A stretch of 21,535 nt of DNA, taken from positions 1 to 21,535 of the forward strand of contig LLCB01000574.1 of assembly GCA_001414345.1 (NCBI GenBank), in the 5' to 3' direction. This DNA comes from Hymenoscyphus infarciens (lineage: Eukaryota; Ascomycota; Leotiomycetes; Helotiales; Helotiaceae). The notes under the pieces were generated by a model that was not told the origin of the DNA, ran no database searches, and saw nothing but the letters and a program-made list of their open reading frames with translations. The first letter of the stretch is position 1; the number at the start of each line of letters is the position of its first letter. The position numbers and the translations under genes were made by a program. Shown here piece by piece: positions 1 through 9,531 of the stretch.

Positions 1-76
1 GAGATTCTACTCTTAAATTAAGAGGCTTTTATACTTAATTAAAAGATAATACTAATATTAGATACTCTAGCTAATA

Positions 77-108
<32 letters not shown>

Positions 109-1696
109 AAAGTATTCTAGCTAGTAGTGCTATAAGTAAATAAGAGATAGTCTATTAATTTTAGAGACTTTTAAGAGGCTCTTTTCTAGTACTTTTAGAG
201 TATAAACAAGCACTTTTAGAGTATTAAAAGAGGCGTGGCTAAGAAGGCTACGTGAGTTAGTTAATAGTTTAGACCTAGGCGTCTCGCAAAAGTAGACTAT
301 TAACTACCTACTCTAGAAGCGCTTCGTATACGTTATATAGTAAAAATACTATAGAAGCCTATACTAATAGGAAGAGAGCTTCTGACCTGCCTAGTTAATA
401 GTTTAGAAGGCGGGGTTTTAGTAGAATAGATATTTTAGACATATATAAGACGTAGTAGGTTTAGCGAGACCCTCTTAATCTACCTATATTACTTAACGCT
501 ACCACGCCTGTTTACCTTACTTTTTTTATTAAAATACTCCTTAAAGCTTAAATGATTAATATATCTATTTAGCTTTTAATTTAAAGCTCTTTTAGAGAAG
601 TAGTATTAAAAGAGAGCTATCGCCGACCTAGAGATATTAGTAGTTAAGGCATATAAGTAGCTTCTTATAAATCGTATTTATACGTATTATTTTAGATTAC
701 GATAGCGCTACTAAAAAGAGTCTAATTTAGATGATTTTAAGTATATTAGATACGTAATTACTCGCTCTTTAGATATATATAGATTAGTATATAGTAGAGT
801 AGTATTATTTTAATAGATTAGATATAAAAGGGAGTATATATAAATAGGTGGTTTTAGGGTAGGGTTAGAGCTGAGACTTAGCGCTCTTAGTATAGGGCTA
901 GGGCCGAATCGGGGCTAGAGCGAAATCGCAAAACTGTTAACCGCGCTATCTTATATCCTAATTCTGCGTAGGCTATATTAGGCTATAAGTAGTCTAGCTT
1001 TGTTTCTCCTTTTCTTGGTAAGCATAAGAAGATCTAGGTTATCGCACAAATAGCTAGATTTAGGAGTCGTATACTCGGTCTAGTATTTTCTAAGCGTTCT
1101 TAGCTAATTTTCAGCTTAGTTTCTCGCTTAAATATAACCCTCTTTTTTCACCTCTACTATATATATATTATATAAAATTAAGTATTATTATATAAAAAGT
1201 AATAGAAACTAATATCTCTAATACTACTCTCTAAAACAGATATATAATCTAGGTTATCTCGTGTCTAAAGAAGTAGCTCTTACTTATTAGTATTCTATCT
1301 ACTTCTACTAATAATAATAGTATACTACTAAACTAGGACCTTATATTAAGAAGTCTTTTGTTTAGAGGCTTAGCGATCTTTAGATCTCTAGTGTTTATTT
1401 ACTATTTTATATTATAGTTATTAATTAATTATAAGAATAAAAGTAGATATATAAGTGGTTTTTACTTAGTTTTAGTACTAAAAGCGTACTAAAAAGTAGT
1501 AACGAGCTAAGAGACGTTTAGAAAATACTATACCTAGTAGAGACGTCGAGAAGTTAAGAAGTTAAGAAGTTAAGATAATATAAGAGAGGAAGTAACGACT
1601 ACGAGTTCTACTTTAAATCAAAGAAAGAGATAAGGCTTCTATTATTTCGTCGTAGTAAGCTACGCTAGTAATATAAAAAGAAAAGACGCGAGTCTC

Positions 1697-2470
1697 TAGT
1701 ATAGTCGATAGTATTATCGTAATAAGATACTATAGTATTTTAGATTAATATATTATTATAATATCCTAGTAGTACGTATCTAAATACGCTATAATACTAT
1801 CGTAATATCGTGATATTATATAGTATATCTTTTAATAACTTATAAGCGCTAAAACCTACTTTTTCTTAAAATAAGGCTATTTATACTTTTTCTATATACT
1901 CTTTTATTACTTACTTATTAAACTAAAATAATTTTTATTTATCGATTTAGTTAATATTTACCTATAATTAAAGAGTAAAACTTTATAGAATTTAATATAC
2001 TAGTTTATTATATTCTAGCTATTAATCTAACGTTGTTATTATTAAATTAGTACTTAGTATTAATAGAAACATGTCTAGAAATCTATCTCGTATAAGCTAT
2101 ATTTATTACTTTATATTACTTAGGTTAGTTTAAGAGCTATTTATATAATTCTTTTTTTTAAAATACTCTATTTAAATAGATCTATAATTCTAGCTATTTA
2201 GTACTATATTTTCTATACTATATATTATACTATATAGTTTTAAAAGATAAAGCTAAAAAGAAGTAGAGTTAAAATCTAGAGTAAAAAGCTTAAATATTTA
2301 GACTTAGTAATACTATAATATTATCATAATATCAATTAAAATACTAATAATATAAAGAATAATATTATTAGATATCGTAATATTTAAATAGTATAAATAG
2401 TATATATTAAAGTAGGTTTCTAATAATATATCGTAGTAGTATAATATTACAAATACTATCGACTATACTA
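1697..2470. mobile_element. Decayed TIR element (MITE or Tc1/mariner-like)
   Basis: A perfect 19-bp inverted repeat bounds this segment: tagtatagtcgatagtatt at 1697-1715 and its reverse complement at 2452-2470. Both outer ends are TA, as expected for a TA target duplication of the Tc1/mariner group. A 5-bp direct repeat agtct also flanks it (1691-1695 and 2473-2477). Inside, both halves carry degenerate copies of palindromic ATCGTAATAT/GATATTA-like motifs (1789-1826, 2313-2335, 2383-2395), and aaacctacttt at 1852-1862 recurs inverted at 2409-2419, but not at the same distance from the ends. There is no transposase frame. RIP has eroded the interior, so the class is an inference. Confidence 0.5.
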
Positions 2471-2636
2471 CAAGTCTTAAAATACGAGGAGAAAAGCAAC
2501 GACCGAGGCCTAGAAAGTTTTCTTCTAGACGTTTTATAGAGAGAGAGAGTGAAGTAATAATTCGAGATTAATAAGACTAAATAATTTTCTTCTTAGGTCT
2601 AGAGATAAGATTAAGTAGAGGAAGGAGCGATCTAAA

Positions 2637-2696
2637 GACTAGATAAGAAGTTTAGAGTTTATTCTAGACTAGATAAGAAGCTTAGAGTTTATTTAA
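2637..2696. repeat. 30-bp tandem duplication in AT-rich block
   Basis: Two adjacent 30-bp units (2637-2666 and 2667-2696) begin gactagataagaag and differ at only a few positions, including one C/T difference. A related ttaagtagag(g)aaggag sequence lies on both sides (from about 2610 and about 2697), hinting at a longer decayed tandem unit. Confidence 0.75.
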
Positions 2697-3530
2697 GTTA
2701 AGTAGAGAAGGAGGGAATTTAAGTGCTAGACTAGTGGATTAGAAGTATTAGAGACTTTATTTAATGTCTCTGTTTATATTTACTGAAAACTTTGAATATA
2801 ATAGAGAATAGCGTTTAAGATTAAGATTTCCTAGTTAGATTAGTATTTCTTTTCTTATCTTTTGTTTTCTAGCTATTCTCTCTTAGTATATTCTCTATAA
2901 TTTCTAATGAATTCTTTTCTTTTCTAATTCTAGATAGCTTTCTTCTAGCTATCTATATCTAGTAGTAAGAATAGTAGAGAATAAGATAAACGAGTTTAAG
3001 TAATAGATCGGTTTATATCGTAATTTAGTAATTTCGCTAAAGTAGATAATTTCTAACTTAGTCTAGATAGTTTTACTATTTTTTATTAGGCTTTTTAGCT
3101 TTCTTAGCTCGTTTAATTAGTATTTTAGCTTTTTCTATTTTAGTTAGCTTAGTACTCTAGAGAGAATAAGCTAATTAAACCTAGTATAAGATTATATATA
3201 GCTATTTACTCTTATATAACTAATATTCCTAGATAAATAAGAGTAAGCGGTTACTACTCTACTCTACTCTACTTTAATCTAACCTTTTCTTACGCTAATT
3301 AAGAGTATTTCTAGAGGAGGTAAGAAGGTAGCGTTCTACTATATCTTCTCTTCTTATACTACTGATTTCGTTTTTCTAAACGACTTGAATTGTTGAACTT
3401 TCAACTATATTTTCTAACTCTAATACCTAGTATTTAGATGAAGAGTATAATGCGAAATAAGTTATAATGTAATAAATTTGAGAAAGAGTAGTGATATAGA
3501 AGCTTTAACGGAGTTTTTACTTAGAGAGCC

Positions 3531-4500
3531 TATTTTTGTTCAGTCCTTCAGTTGGCTAAATAACTATTAAAAAATATACTTAAAGGTTAGAACGCTTTTC
3601 AACTCGTAATAACTTAGGAAGTGGGTTCACGGAGAAATATAAACCTTATCGTTGTACGCGCACATACATAAAATCATTCTAACTGCTGGGTCTAAATAAA
3701 AGGTGTCCTCTTTTAAAAGAGGAAATATGCTTAAGAAACTGTAGTTGAACTTGGAGATTTCCTAAGCAGCTTGTCAGTTTCTATTCAAAGGACGACAGGA
3801 TGAGATAACAAGGAGAGTAATCAAGGTACAAACGCTAACCGCTCTTTAAATACAAAATTGAAGATATGCTTGTAGTTATTAGTCTTTTGCTTCTCCTAGC
3901 CTCTCTTCGCTCTTGCTCCAGTTAACAAAGGCGAATCTATCTCACAGGATAGCAGTAGAGAATTCAAAACACCGGTTACAAGGGAAGTAAAAAGACTCTA
4001 TAAGAAAATCCAGGCTGGCAGAATCCGGGTTTCTGAAAGGTTCTCGGAAAGGTGGAAAATTAAACGAGAAGTAAATATCGTTGCCCACCACCCCTCACTG
4101 ATTTTCTTTGCAGATGTCAGAAACGCAACCACAAATTAATTCAATATTGAACGTCCTAACTGAATACGTAGAGCTTTATATATATCAGCCATTGCCTCTT
4201 TTCAATTTTTATTAGGACACTCTAGGGCGAAGAATCGAGAACTTGCGTTTCTTATTCTTCTAAGTCTTCTTGGATTAATGGCTTCGGGAATAGCTTGTAG
4301 CAGGAAGATGATTTCTATTCTCATTACCTGGGATACTAATGAAGTGAACTTTTCTTTCATGATGTCAAGTGGTGAGGCCACGAGGTCAGTTCACCGGTCA
4401 AGCTATGAAATATGAGAGAAAACAGGAGATAGCTTCACAATTAGATATGCCAAGTGAATAGCACGGAAGTTGTGATTCATTCGCTTAATATATTATTGTG
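3531..4500. other. Normal-composition intergenic DNA
   Basis: CA and TG reappear here and base composition is ordinary, but no open frame, tRNA-like fold or recognisable coding pattern is visible. It separates the AT-rich block from the secreted-protein candidate and probably includes that gene's distal promoter. Confidence 0.6.
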
Positions 4501-4525
4501 TCTACCCTGCTTACGATGTTTACCT

Positions 4526-4530
4526 TATAA
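4526..4530 (+). promoter_or_regulatory. TATA box of the secreted-protein candidate
   Basis: TATAA, followed by AG, stands about 170 nt before the ATG at 4698. Between them lies a CAA-rich leader with a repeated aacaattatcaac motif (about 4620-4672), the kind of unstructured 5' leader common in strongly expressed fungal genes. The assignment rests on position and motif only. Confidence 0.45.
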
Positions 4531-4697
4531 AGCCTTATATCGTAGTTCTGTCTCTTGACTTCCTTTCTATCCTCTAAGAACACCCTTCAAGTATTGCTTA
4601 GTCCACCTTGAACAGCAACCATCAATAACAATTATCAACAACAATTATCAACAACTCTTAACAACTTATCCAAGTACAAATAACCATCTGTCTCATC

Positions 4698-5637
4698 ATG
4701 CAACCCACATTATTACTTCTCAGCTTCCTTAGCCTCTTCACCTCCGTAAGTCCTACCATTAACACTTAGCTTCCCACCTCCAACTCATGAGTCCTGAACT
4801 GACAACATATACTTACTTCCAGATCCTCACTGCTCCTGATCAGCTCCGCTATCGCGAGCAGCCATGGAATTATACCGGCACATGGGGTGGTCGTGAAGTC
4901 ACCGTCACAGGCACAATACAAGAACAACTGGCACAAATGAAGGCGCTTTATCCTGATTTCGATCCCTTCCTTGGTGCTCCTGAACCTGAACTTGTTTCAC
5001 GTGCTGCCCTCCACACCCGAAACAAAGTTCGTTGCACTCTCTCTGGATGGGGTTGATTGGACTGGGATGGTATATTTTTGGTCGATCAGCTAACAAAAAT
5101 TAAAGGACGGAATCATCTGCTGCCCAGTCCCCGGCCAATCCTGGAGACCTGCATACAATGATTACCTCGTCAAAGGTATAGCATCCATCAGAACCCATGA
5201 TATTTGTCTCGTTGATGCTCGTTCTTGTTGTAGGTATTCTCCGAGTTCTTTTCCTCTTACTTTGGGTTGTTTCAGGAGGATTAAGACGCAACTTCGCCTA
5301 ACAACCCTTTTACTTTCTCATTCATACCTCTAGAAATGGCAATACTGACTCCGATATTATTCGTAGCAAGATTGAGTTGTGATAAAGGAAATGCAATTTA
5401 TCTTTGCAATGATGCGAGTTGTCCCCTCCCGCTGATCAAGTTCTTCCTTCCTTTGTTTCGACTTGGCCGTGAGGTAAGAGCTAAGAGCTAATGATTCCTT
5501 AATAGAACCCCTACCCGATCCTACCGAAATGCGATTACATCGCTTCTTACGCCCAGGATTTACTTGATAGATGTTCGGATAATGATGGTGACTATTTGGA
5601 GACTTGTGGGCAGGAATTTGATTCGGATAGGTGTTAG
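4698..5637 (+). CDS. Candidate small secreted cysteine-containing protein, multi-exon, perhaps broken
   Basis: Exon 1 (4698-4745) encodes 16 residues, MQPTLLLLSFLSLFTS, a good signal peptide, and ends at a consensus GTAAGT donor. The acceptor TTCCAG at 4822 joins it in phase 0 to exon 2 (from 4823). The exon 2 frame meets TGA at 5054-5056. A later exon (5367-5413) encodes RLSC...NAIYLCND, and the last (5506-5637) encodes a Cys-rich end finishing in DRC and TAG; that spacing of RxSC, AIYxCND and a GQEFD-type tail is, as I recall, typical of one family of fungal secreted proteins. The last intron (5414-5505) would be GC-AG. The middle is unresolved: an intron at 5027-5105 plus exon 5106-5175 keeps every phase (166 aa in all), but its GTTCGT donor is weak; otherwise the TGA is a real lesion or ends a 94-residue protein. 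Function unknown; an effector role is only an inference. Confidence 0.5.
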
Positions 5638-6880
5638 TTCTCTACCCACCTTCCCTCCATCGTGAACAATGACTGACTTTGAGGTATGTAGATAATGTTG
5701 CTATCCATAATGGGGATTGTTAAGCGAGACATACTCTGATCCTCCAGCTGGCTGGATGCGAGATGAGTTCTGACTGGGCTGGGCTGCAGTAATTCTTTAG
5801 GCTTCTGGAAGGCTTAAATGACCTTTGCACAAAAGGGAATCCTGGGGATTGATGATTACATTTATTTTGAATATTGGCGGATTTAGATGGTCTATACTCA
5901 TCATTTTTGCGAGGGTTTGGATGAGTGGTGAGAAACTCGGCTTTTGGTGTAACTGAATTGGAAGTCTTTTAATCGCTTAAGTTTCTCTTGCATTGAGGTC
6001 AATTAATCTAATGTGCAAATTTAAAAAGGGTTTGACATCATTCTTGGCTACGGCAGAGAGCTTCTGGTCAGAAGAGACAGGATTATAGGTGGAAAGGGTT
6101 AAAACTGTAAAATAATTGAGGTTCTATATCTTACCATCCCGGTTTAGTAATCTTAGTCAAGCTGAGAGTGGAAGTGATAGCTGATTGTGAGGGATCGTTT
6201 CAAGTGCACAGTTAACGGAGACTTGAGTTAAAAGTGCCCCCATCAACAGAACAGAATTCGGTGAACTTCAGGCAGCAGTGAATTATCTCAACAGTTAAAA
6301 CTCATCAAGGAAGCAACTCGCGTGTTAAAATAAAGACTCAAGACTTATTACGAGGAAAAGAAAGAATATGACGTGTTCCGTCCAAATGTAGGTTCGTTTT
6401 TTAAAAAGCAAAAGATATGAGAGGGCAAAGGTGGCAGTTCTCTGGGATTCTTTCAAGGGCAATATACCAACTTTACGGGGCTGGGGTAACATCAGTGAGG
6501 GGACCCATAGAATGGTATACCAACTCAATAGGGAGGTGGCGAGTGGAAATGGAAGGGCAGAGTGAATTGAAAATCACGCAACTCACACCCCAAACTGTTC
6601 AACATTCTTTCAACATCCCATTGTTGCCCTATGACAGTGCTTACTTGACAACTTTTCCGTCCTAATTGGCCCCAGAATTCACCCGCGGAAGTAGGGTGAT
6701 CCTTTCCTTCGGGACCACCAAAAACACATGTATAACGGGGATCGAAGCGGAAAAGATACGAAGCGCTTGAAAGCAGCAGCCTTAGCCTCTTCAGGATGCT
6801 TTGTACTCTGATTAAAACTCCTTCCGTCAATATGAAGACAAGACGAAATCCTATAGAAGTGACACATAGCAAGATACGCG

Positions 6881-6909
6881 AACTCTATACCAGGAAACTC
6901 TATACCAGG
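6881..6909. repeat. 14-bp direct duplication
   Basis: aactctataccagg occurs at 6881-6894 and again at 6896-6909, separated by one base. It is a simple local duplication, without sign of function. Confidence 0.8.
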
Positions 6910-7130
6910 TATGCGAATTTGAGTCGAAACATGGTGGAAAGATGATAAATAGTTGTAGTGAGCAGAGAGACTTGTTCGCGATATTGTGTAGTTTGCCCCC
7001 TTGAAGTCGTTGAAAGGCGACTTCTAGCTTAAATGGAAATACAAGCCCTCCCTGGGAGTTTTTTCAACTTTTAGCTGGTTCAGATCCCAAGGCGCAGGTT
7101 TGAGAGAGCCAATGGATCAAATGTTATAAG

Positions 7131-7271
7131 CAGTGGAAGCTATTTTTAGGTTACCTGTAAGTAGCCGATATCAAAAGGGCGGTCTATTGGTAGGTCACCT
7201 ACCAATTGTCGTTTCTGGAAAGTTTTCAGCTATTCTATATTCATGGGGAACCTAAAAATAGAACTGCACTG
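7131..7271. mobile_element. Small MITE-like inverted-repeat unit
   Basis: The outer ends are cagtg (7131-7135) and cactg (7267-7271). A perfect 13-bp inverted repeat follows: ctatttttaggtt at 7140-7152 against aacctaaaaatag at 7249-7261, with partial complementarity between the two. In the centre lies a near-perfect palindrome of 10-bp arms around one C (7186-7206). CAGTG/CACTG ends resemble hAT-type termini, but no 8-bp target duplication is visible in the flanks, so the assignment to a transposon family is tentative. At 141 bp it could only be a non-autonomous element. Confidence 0.45.
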
Positions 7272-8887
7272 TCCCCTTTAATCACACCGGAGATTTTCTC
7301 TGAGACCTGATATCTATCATGCGTGAAACTTAGAGCAATGAGCTCCCATAGAAAAAAAATGACACCTGAGTTTCATGAAGCACACCACAAAGGGATCACC
7401 GGCTCGATCTTTGGTTTTTGGAAAAGACACGGATTTTTGTTGATGGGATCCCAGATACGGCTGATGACCTTGTCAATGAAAATGACTTAAAATATAGTAC
7501 TGTCAATAGATACTAAACATATTATTAATAATCTATCGGGTTCTTTAAGCCGACTCATTGCTTTTTCGTCAAGGTCTAAATTGACGGCTTCCGGGAAGCG
7601 CTAGCTGAGATATTACCTCCAGATATACCCATTGGCTTTGGTTAAAGGACCGGTTTTTGATTGTCAAATTCCCAACGTATGCCATCTATTGTTCTTCCTA
7701 ATTAATTTAACTCTTAGTTGACTAATACTTTATGAAGATAAGGCACGGAATAAAATTACCGTAGAGGCTCTCAAGAAGGGAACTTTGCTGATTATTACGT
7801 TTTGAAAGCCAACATACTGTTGGAAGAAATTCAGAAGAGCAGAAAATGCTATTAACAGTATATGACTATTGAGTGTATATCCAGTGAGTCAACGCCCTCC
7901 TGGGGCAATTCAATGTTTCGAGTAAATATTGGAAGCATATAGCATATTTAATTACATTTTCGATTGAATATTCATCCCAAACCCTTGGTAATGCTACTTC
8001 AAGTCTTACAATCATGCACAAGACAAGTTCTACTGAAGTGTTTAGTTCCTTAACTAGTCGCTAAGATAGGTCACGTGAATATCCTACATTAATTCTGACC
8101 AGACCAAATAGGGTCACATTGTTTGATATGTACGGCCAAAGAAATAGCAATTCATACGAGGTCTGGTTGTTCAGAGCTTTTAGAATAATTCAACACACCA
8201 TTCTAGACCTTTTGAATATGCCTTATGGTTAATTTTAGCCACTACTCTACTTGGATTGCCCCTTAAAGCTGGAACCACGAGAGCTATTCAGTACTTAATT
8301 GATTGCTTTGAGACTAGTTTTGAAGTCCATTTTTTATTCCCAACAGACAGGGAATAATTCGAATTCTCGTATGGTTTTCGTGTAGTTGTAAAATGGTCAT
8401 CGTAAAGCAACCTGGACGATTCCGCTGGTTACCCTTACAGTCCTGTAATACTACCTACCATATCAATTAGATAGCGAGACTAAAGATCCTGGTCGAGCGT
8501 AATTATAGGCTAATGGTGCATTCGCGTTGATGTTTCCTTCAAAGCCTTAGGGTGATGCTAGTCGTCGGCCCATTGACATAAGAAAACCAACCTGTTATCC
8601 CCAATCATTGCTTACCTGTAAGCATTAGGTCTTATCTCGAAAAATGCTGGTACAGTATCGGAATGAATTCGACTTTTCGACTCCACAGCGGGGATTTTCC
8701 GAGAACACTAGGTGTGAAATATCGTGAGTTGACGGCAACAACCAACCCTACACCGCACCGCAAACCACAAAAATGGTTTGATTTCACGCCCAATTTTTTC
8801 GTAACACCAACAGAATTCAACATAAAGAATATCGAATGGTCCCCAAGAGGAGTTCGTGATAGAAATTGTAGCGCTGAACGGGAATTT

Positions 8888-8912
8888 CCCAAGACCTTGG
8901 CATGGTCTTGGG
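8888..8912. repeat. Perfect 9-bp-arm hairpin
   Basis: cccaagacc (8888-8896) and ggtcttggg (8904-8912) pair perfectly around a 7-nt loop. It lies about 620 nt upstream of the PTR2 start codon. It could be an operator-like dyad or a chance inverted repeat; nothing else nearby decides. Confidence 0.5.
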
Positions 8913-9261
8913 CCCCCCTTGGCCATCAAGAAAGGAAGGAGATATCTTCCCCGCCACCAGCGACTCACCACTTTTTGGCAAACAAACAAACTGCGTGAGA
9001 CTATGCCGTTACAGGCCGCTGCATCGAAGGTTAAACTTGCCTAGAAGCCTCGGAAAACCGTTATCTTCTATTCTTGGCACGGATATGATGCTTCTTCCAT
9101 CGCCGTCTTCCATTATGAAAAACTTGTCGATGGCAACATGGACCCATGAAATCGCGTCTCGAGTTCTCTACCCCTGAGTAATTGCCCCTCTTCGACTCCC
9201 TTCCCCCGAGTCTAGGCTCATACCAAGCTCTTGGGGTCGTGAATAACAACGTGAGATTTCA

Positions 9262-9460
9262 CGATAACAGCGCCAAGTCTGTTTATACTTTCCTCTTCAA
9301 GGTTAGAGGTCGTGAATTTCCAACAGGCAGAAGTAGCTGCAGGTGATGGTCACACTAAACATCACTTTCCGGGAATCAATTGGATCAGCTCCATGTGGTA
9401 AATTATGTACGAAGTCGGTCCCACGGTCTTGGCTTTGGGTTGTGTAGCTATCTATAATAA
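9262..9460 (+). promoter_or_regulatory. PTR2 promoter: TATA box and GATA-factor motifs
   Basis: TATAATAA at 9453-9460 is about 70 nt upstream of the ATG. Two HGATAR motifs, the core bound by AreA/Nit2-type GATA factors of nitrogen catabolite control, occur as CGATAA (9262-9267) and, on the minus strand, AGATAG (plus strand ctatct, 9448-9453). A CCCCGC motif at about 9471, of the CreA type, lies just after the TATA box. Nitrogen control of peptide transporters is established in fungi; that these particular sites work is an inference. Confidence 0.35.
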
Positions 9461-9531
9461 GAGCTCCATCCCCCGCCCCGGCTAAAACCCTTCTCTATCT
9501 CTCTTTCAGCATCTTCCCCCACCAAACCAAG

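Larger units (their letters stand above)
1..3530. repeat. RIP-type AT-rich block, no intact gene
   Basis: This stretch is dominated by TA, CTA and TTA steps, and CA and TG dinucleotides are almost missing: positions 1-128 contain no CA and only the TG at the very end, and 1681-1800 contain neither. CpG is still present (for example around 900-950), so the depletion is specific to CpA/TpG. That pattern is what RIP leaves in fungal repeats. Stops are frequent in all frames and no open frame of useful length exists. The composition changes within a few tens of bases near 3530. It is most likely a nest of old transposon copies; only one element has ends I can see (1697-2470). Confidence 0.8.
5638..9440. 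other. Gene-poor intergenic region
   Basis: About 3.8 kb of ordinary base composition. Open frames here are short (the longest, 115 codons on the minus strand at 6525-6872 and 111 codons on the plus strand at 8663-8998, overlap rival frames on the other strand), lack domain-like sequence and have no convincing splice context. A MITE-like unit (7131-7271), a 14-bp direct duplication (6881-6909) and a perfect hairpin (8888-8912) are the only structures I can support. The last few hundred bases are the PTR2 promoter. Confidence 0.6.

Noticed and set aside
6417..6872. Open frames on both strands (82 and 115 codons)
   Set aside because: They overlap each other on opposite strands, have no domain-like or signal sequence and no splice context; chance frames.
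7077..7088. tRNA T-arm-like ggttcagatccc
   Set aside because: No matching acceptor, D or anticodon arms could be found upstream, so no cloverleaf.
8071..8078. TCACGTGA palindrome (E-box/bZIP type)
   Set aside because: No gene start lies within 1.4 kb, and an 8-bp site is expected by chance in a window this size.
8663..8998. 111-codon plus-strand frame
   Set aside because: Mirrored by open frames on the minus strand of similar length, irregular composition, no recognisable motif; treated as chance.
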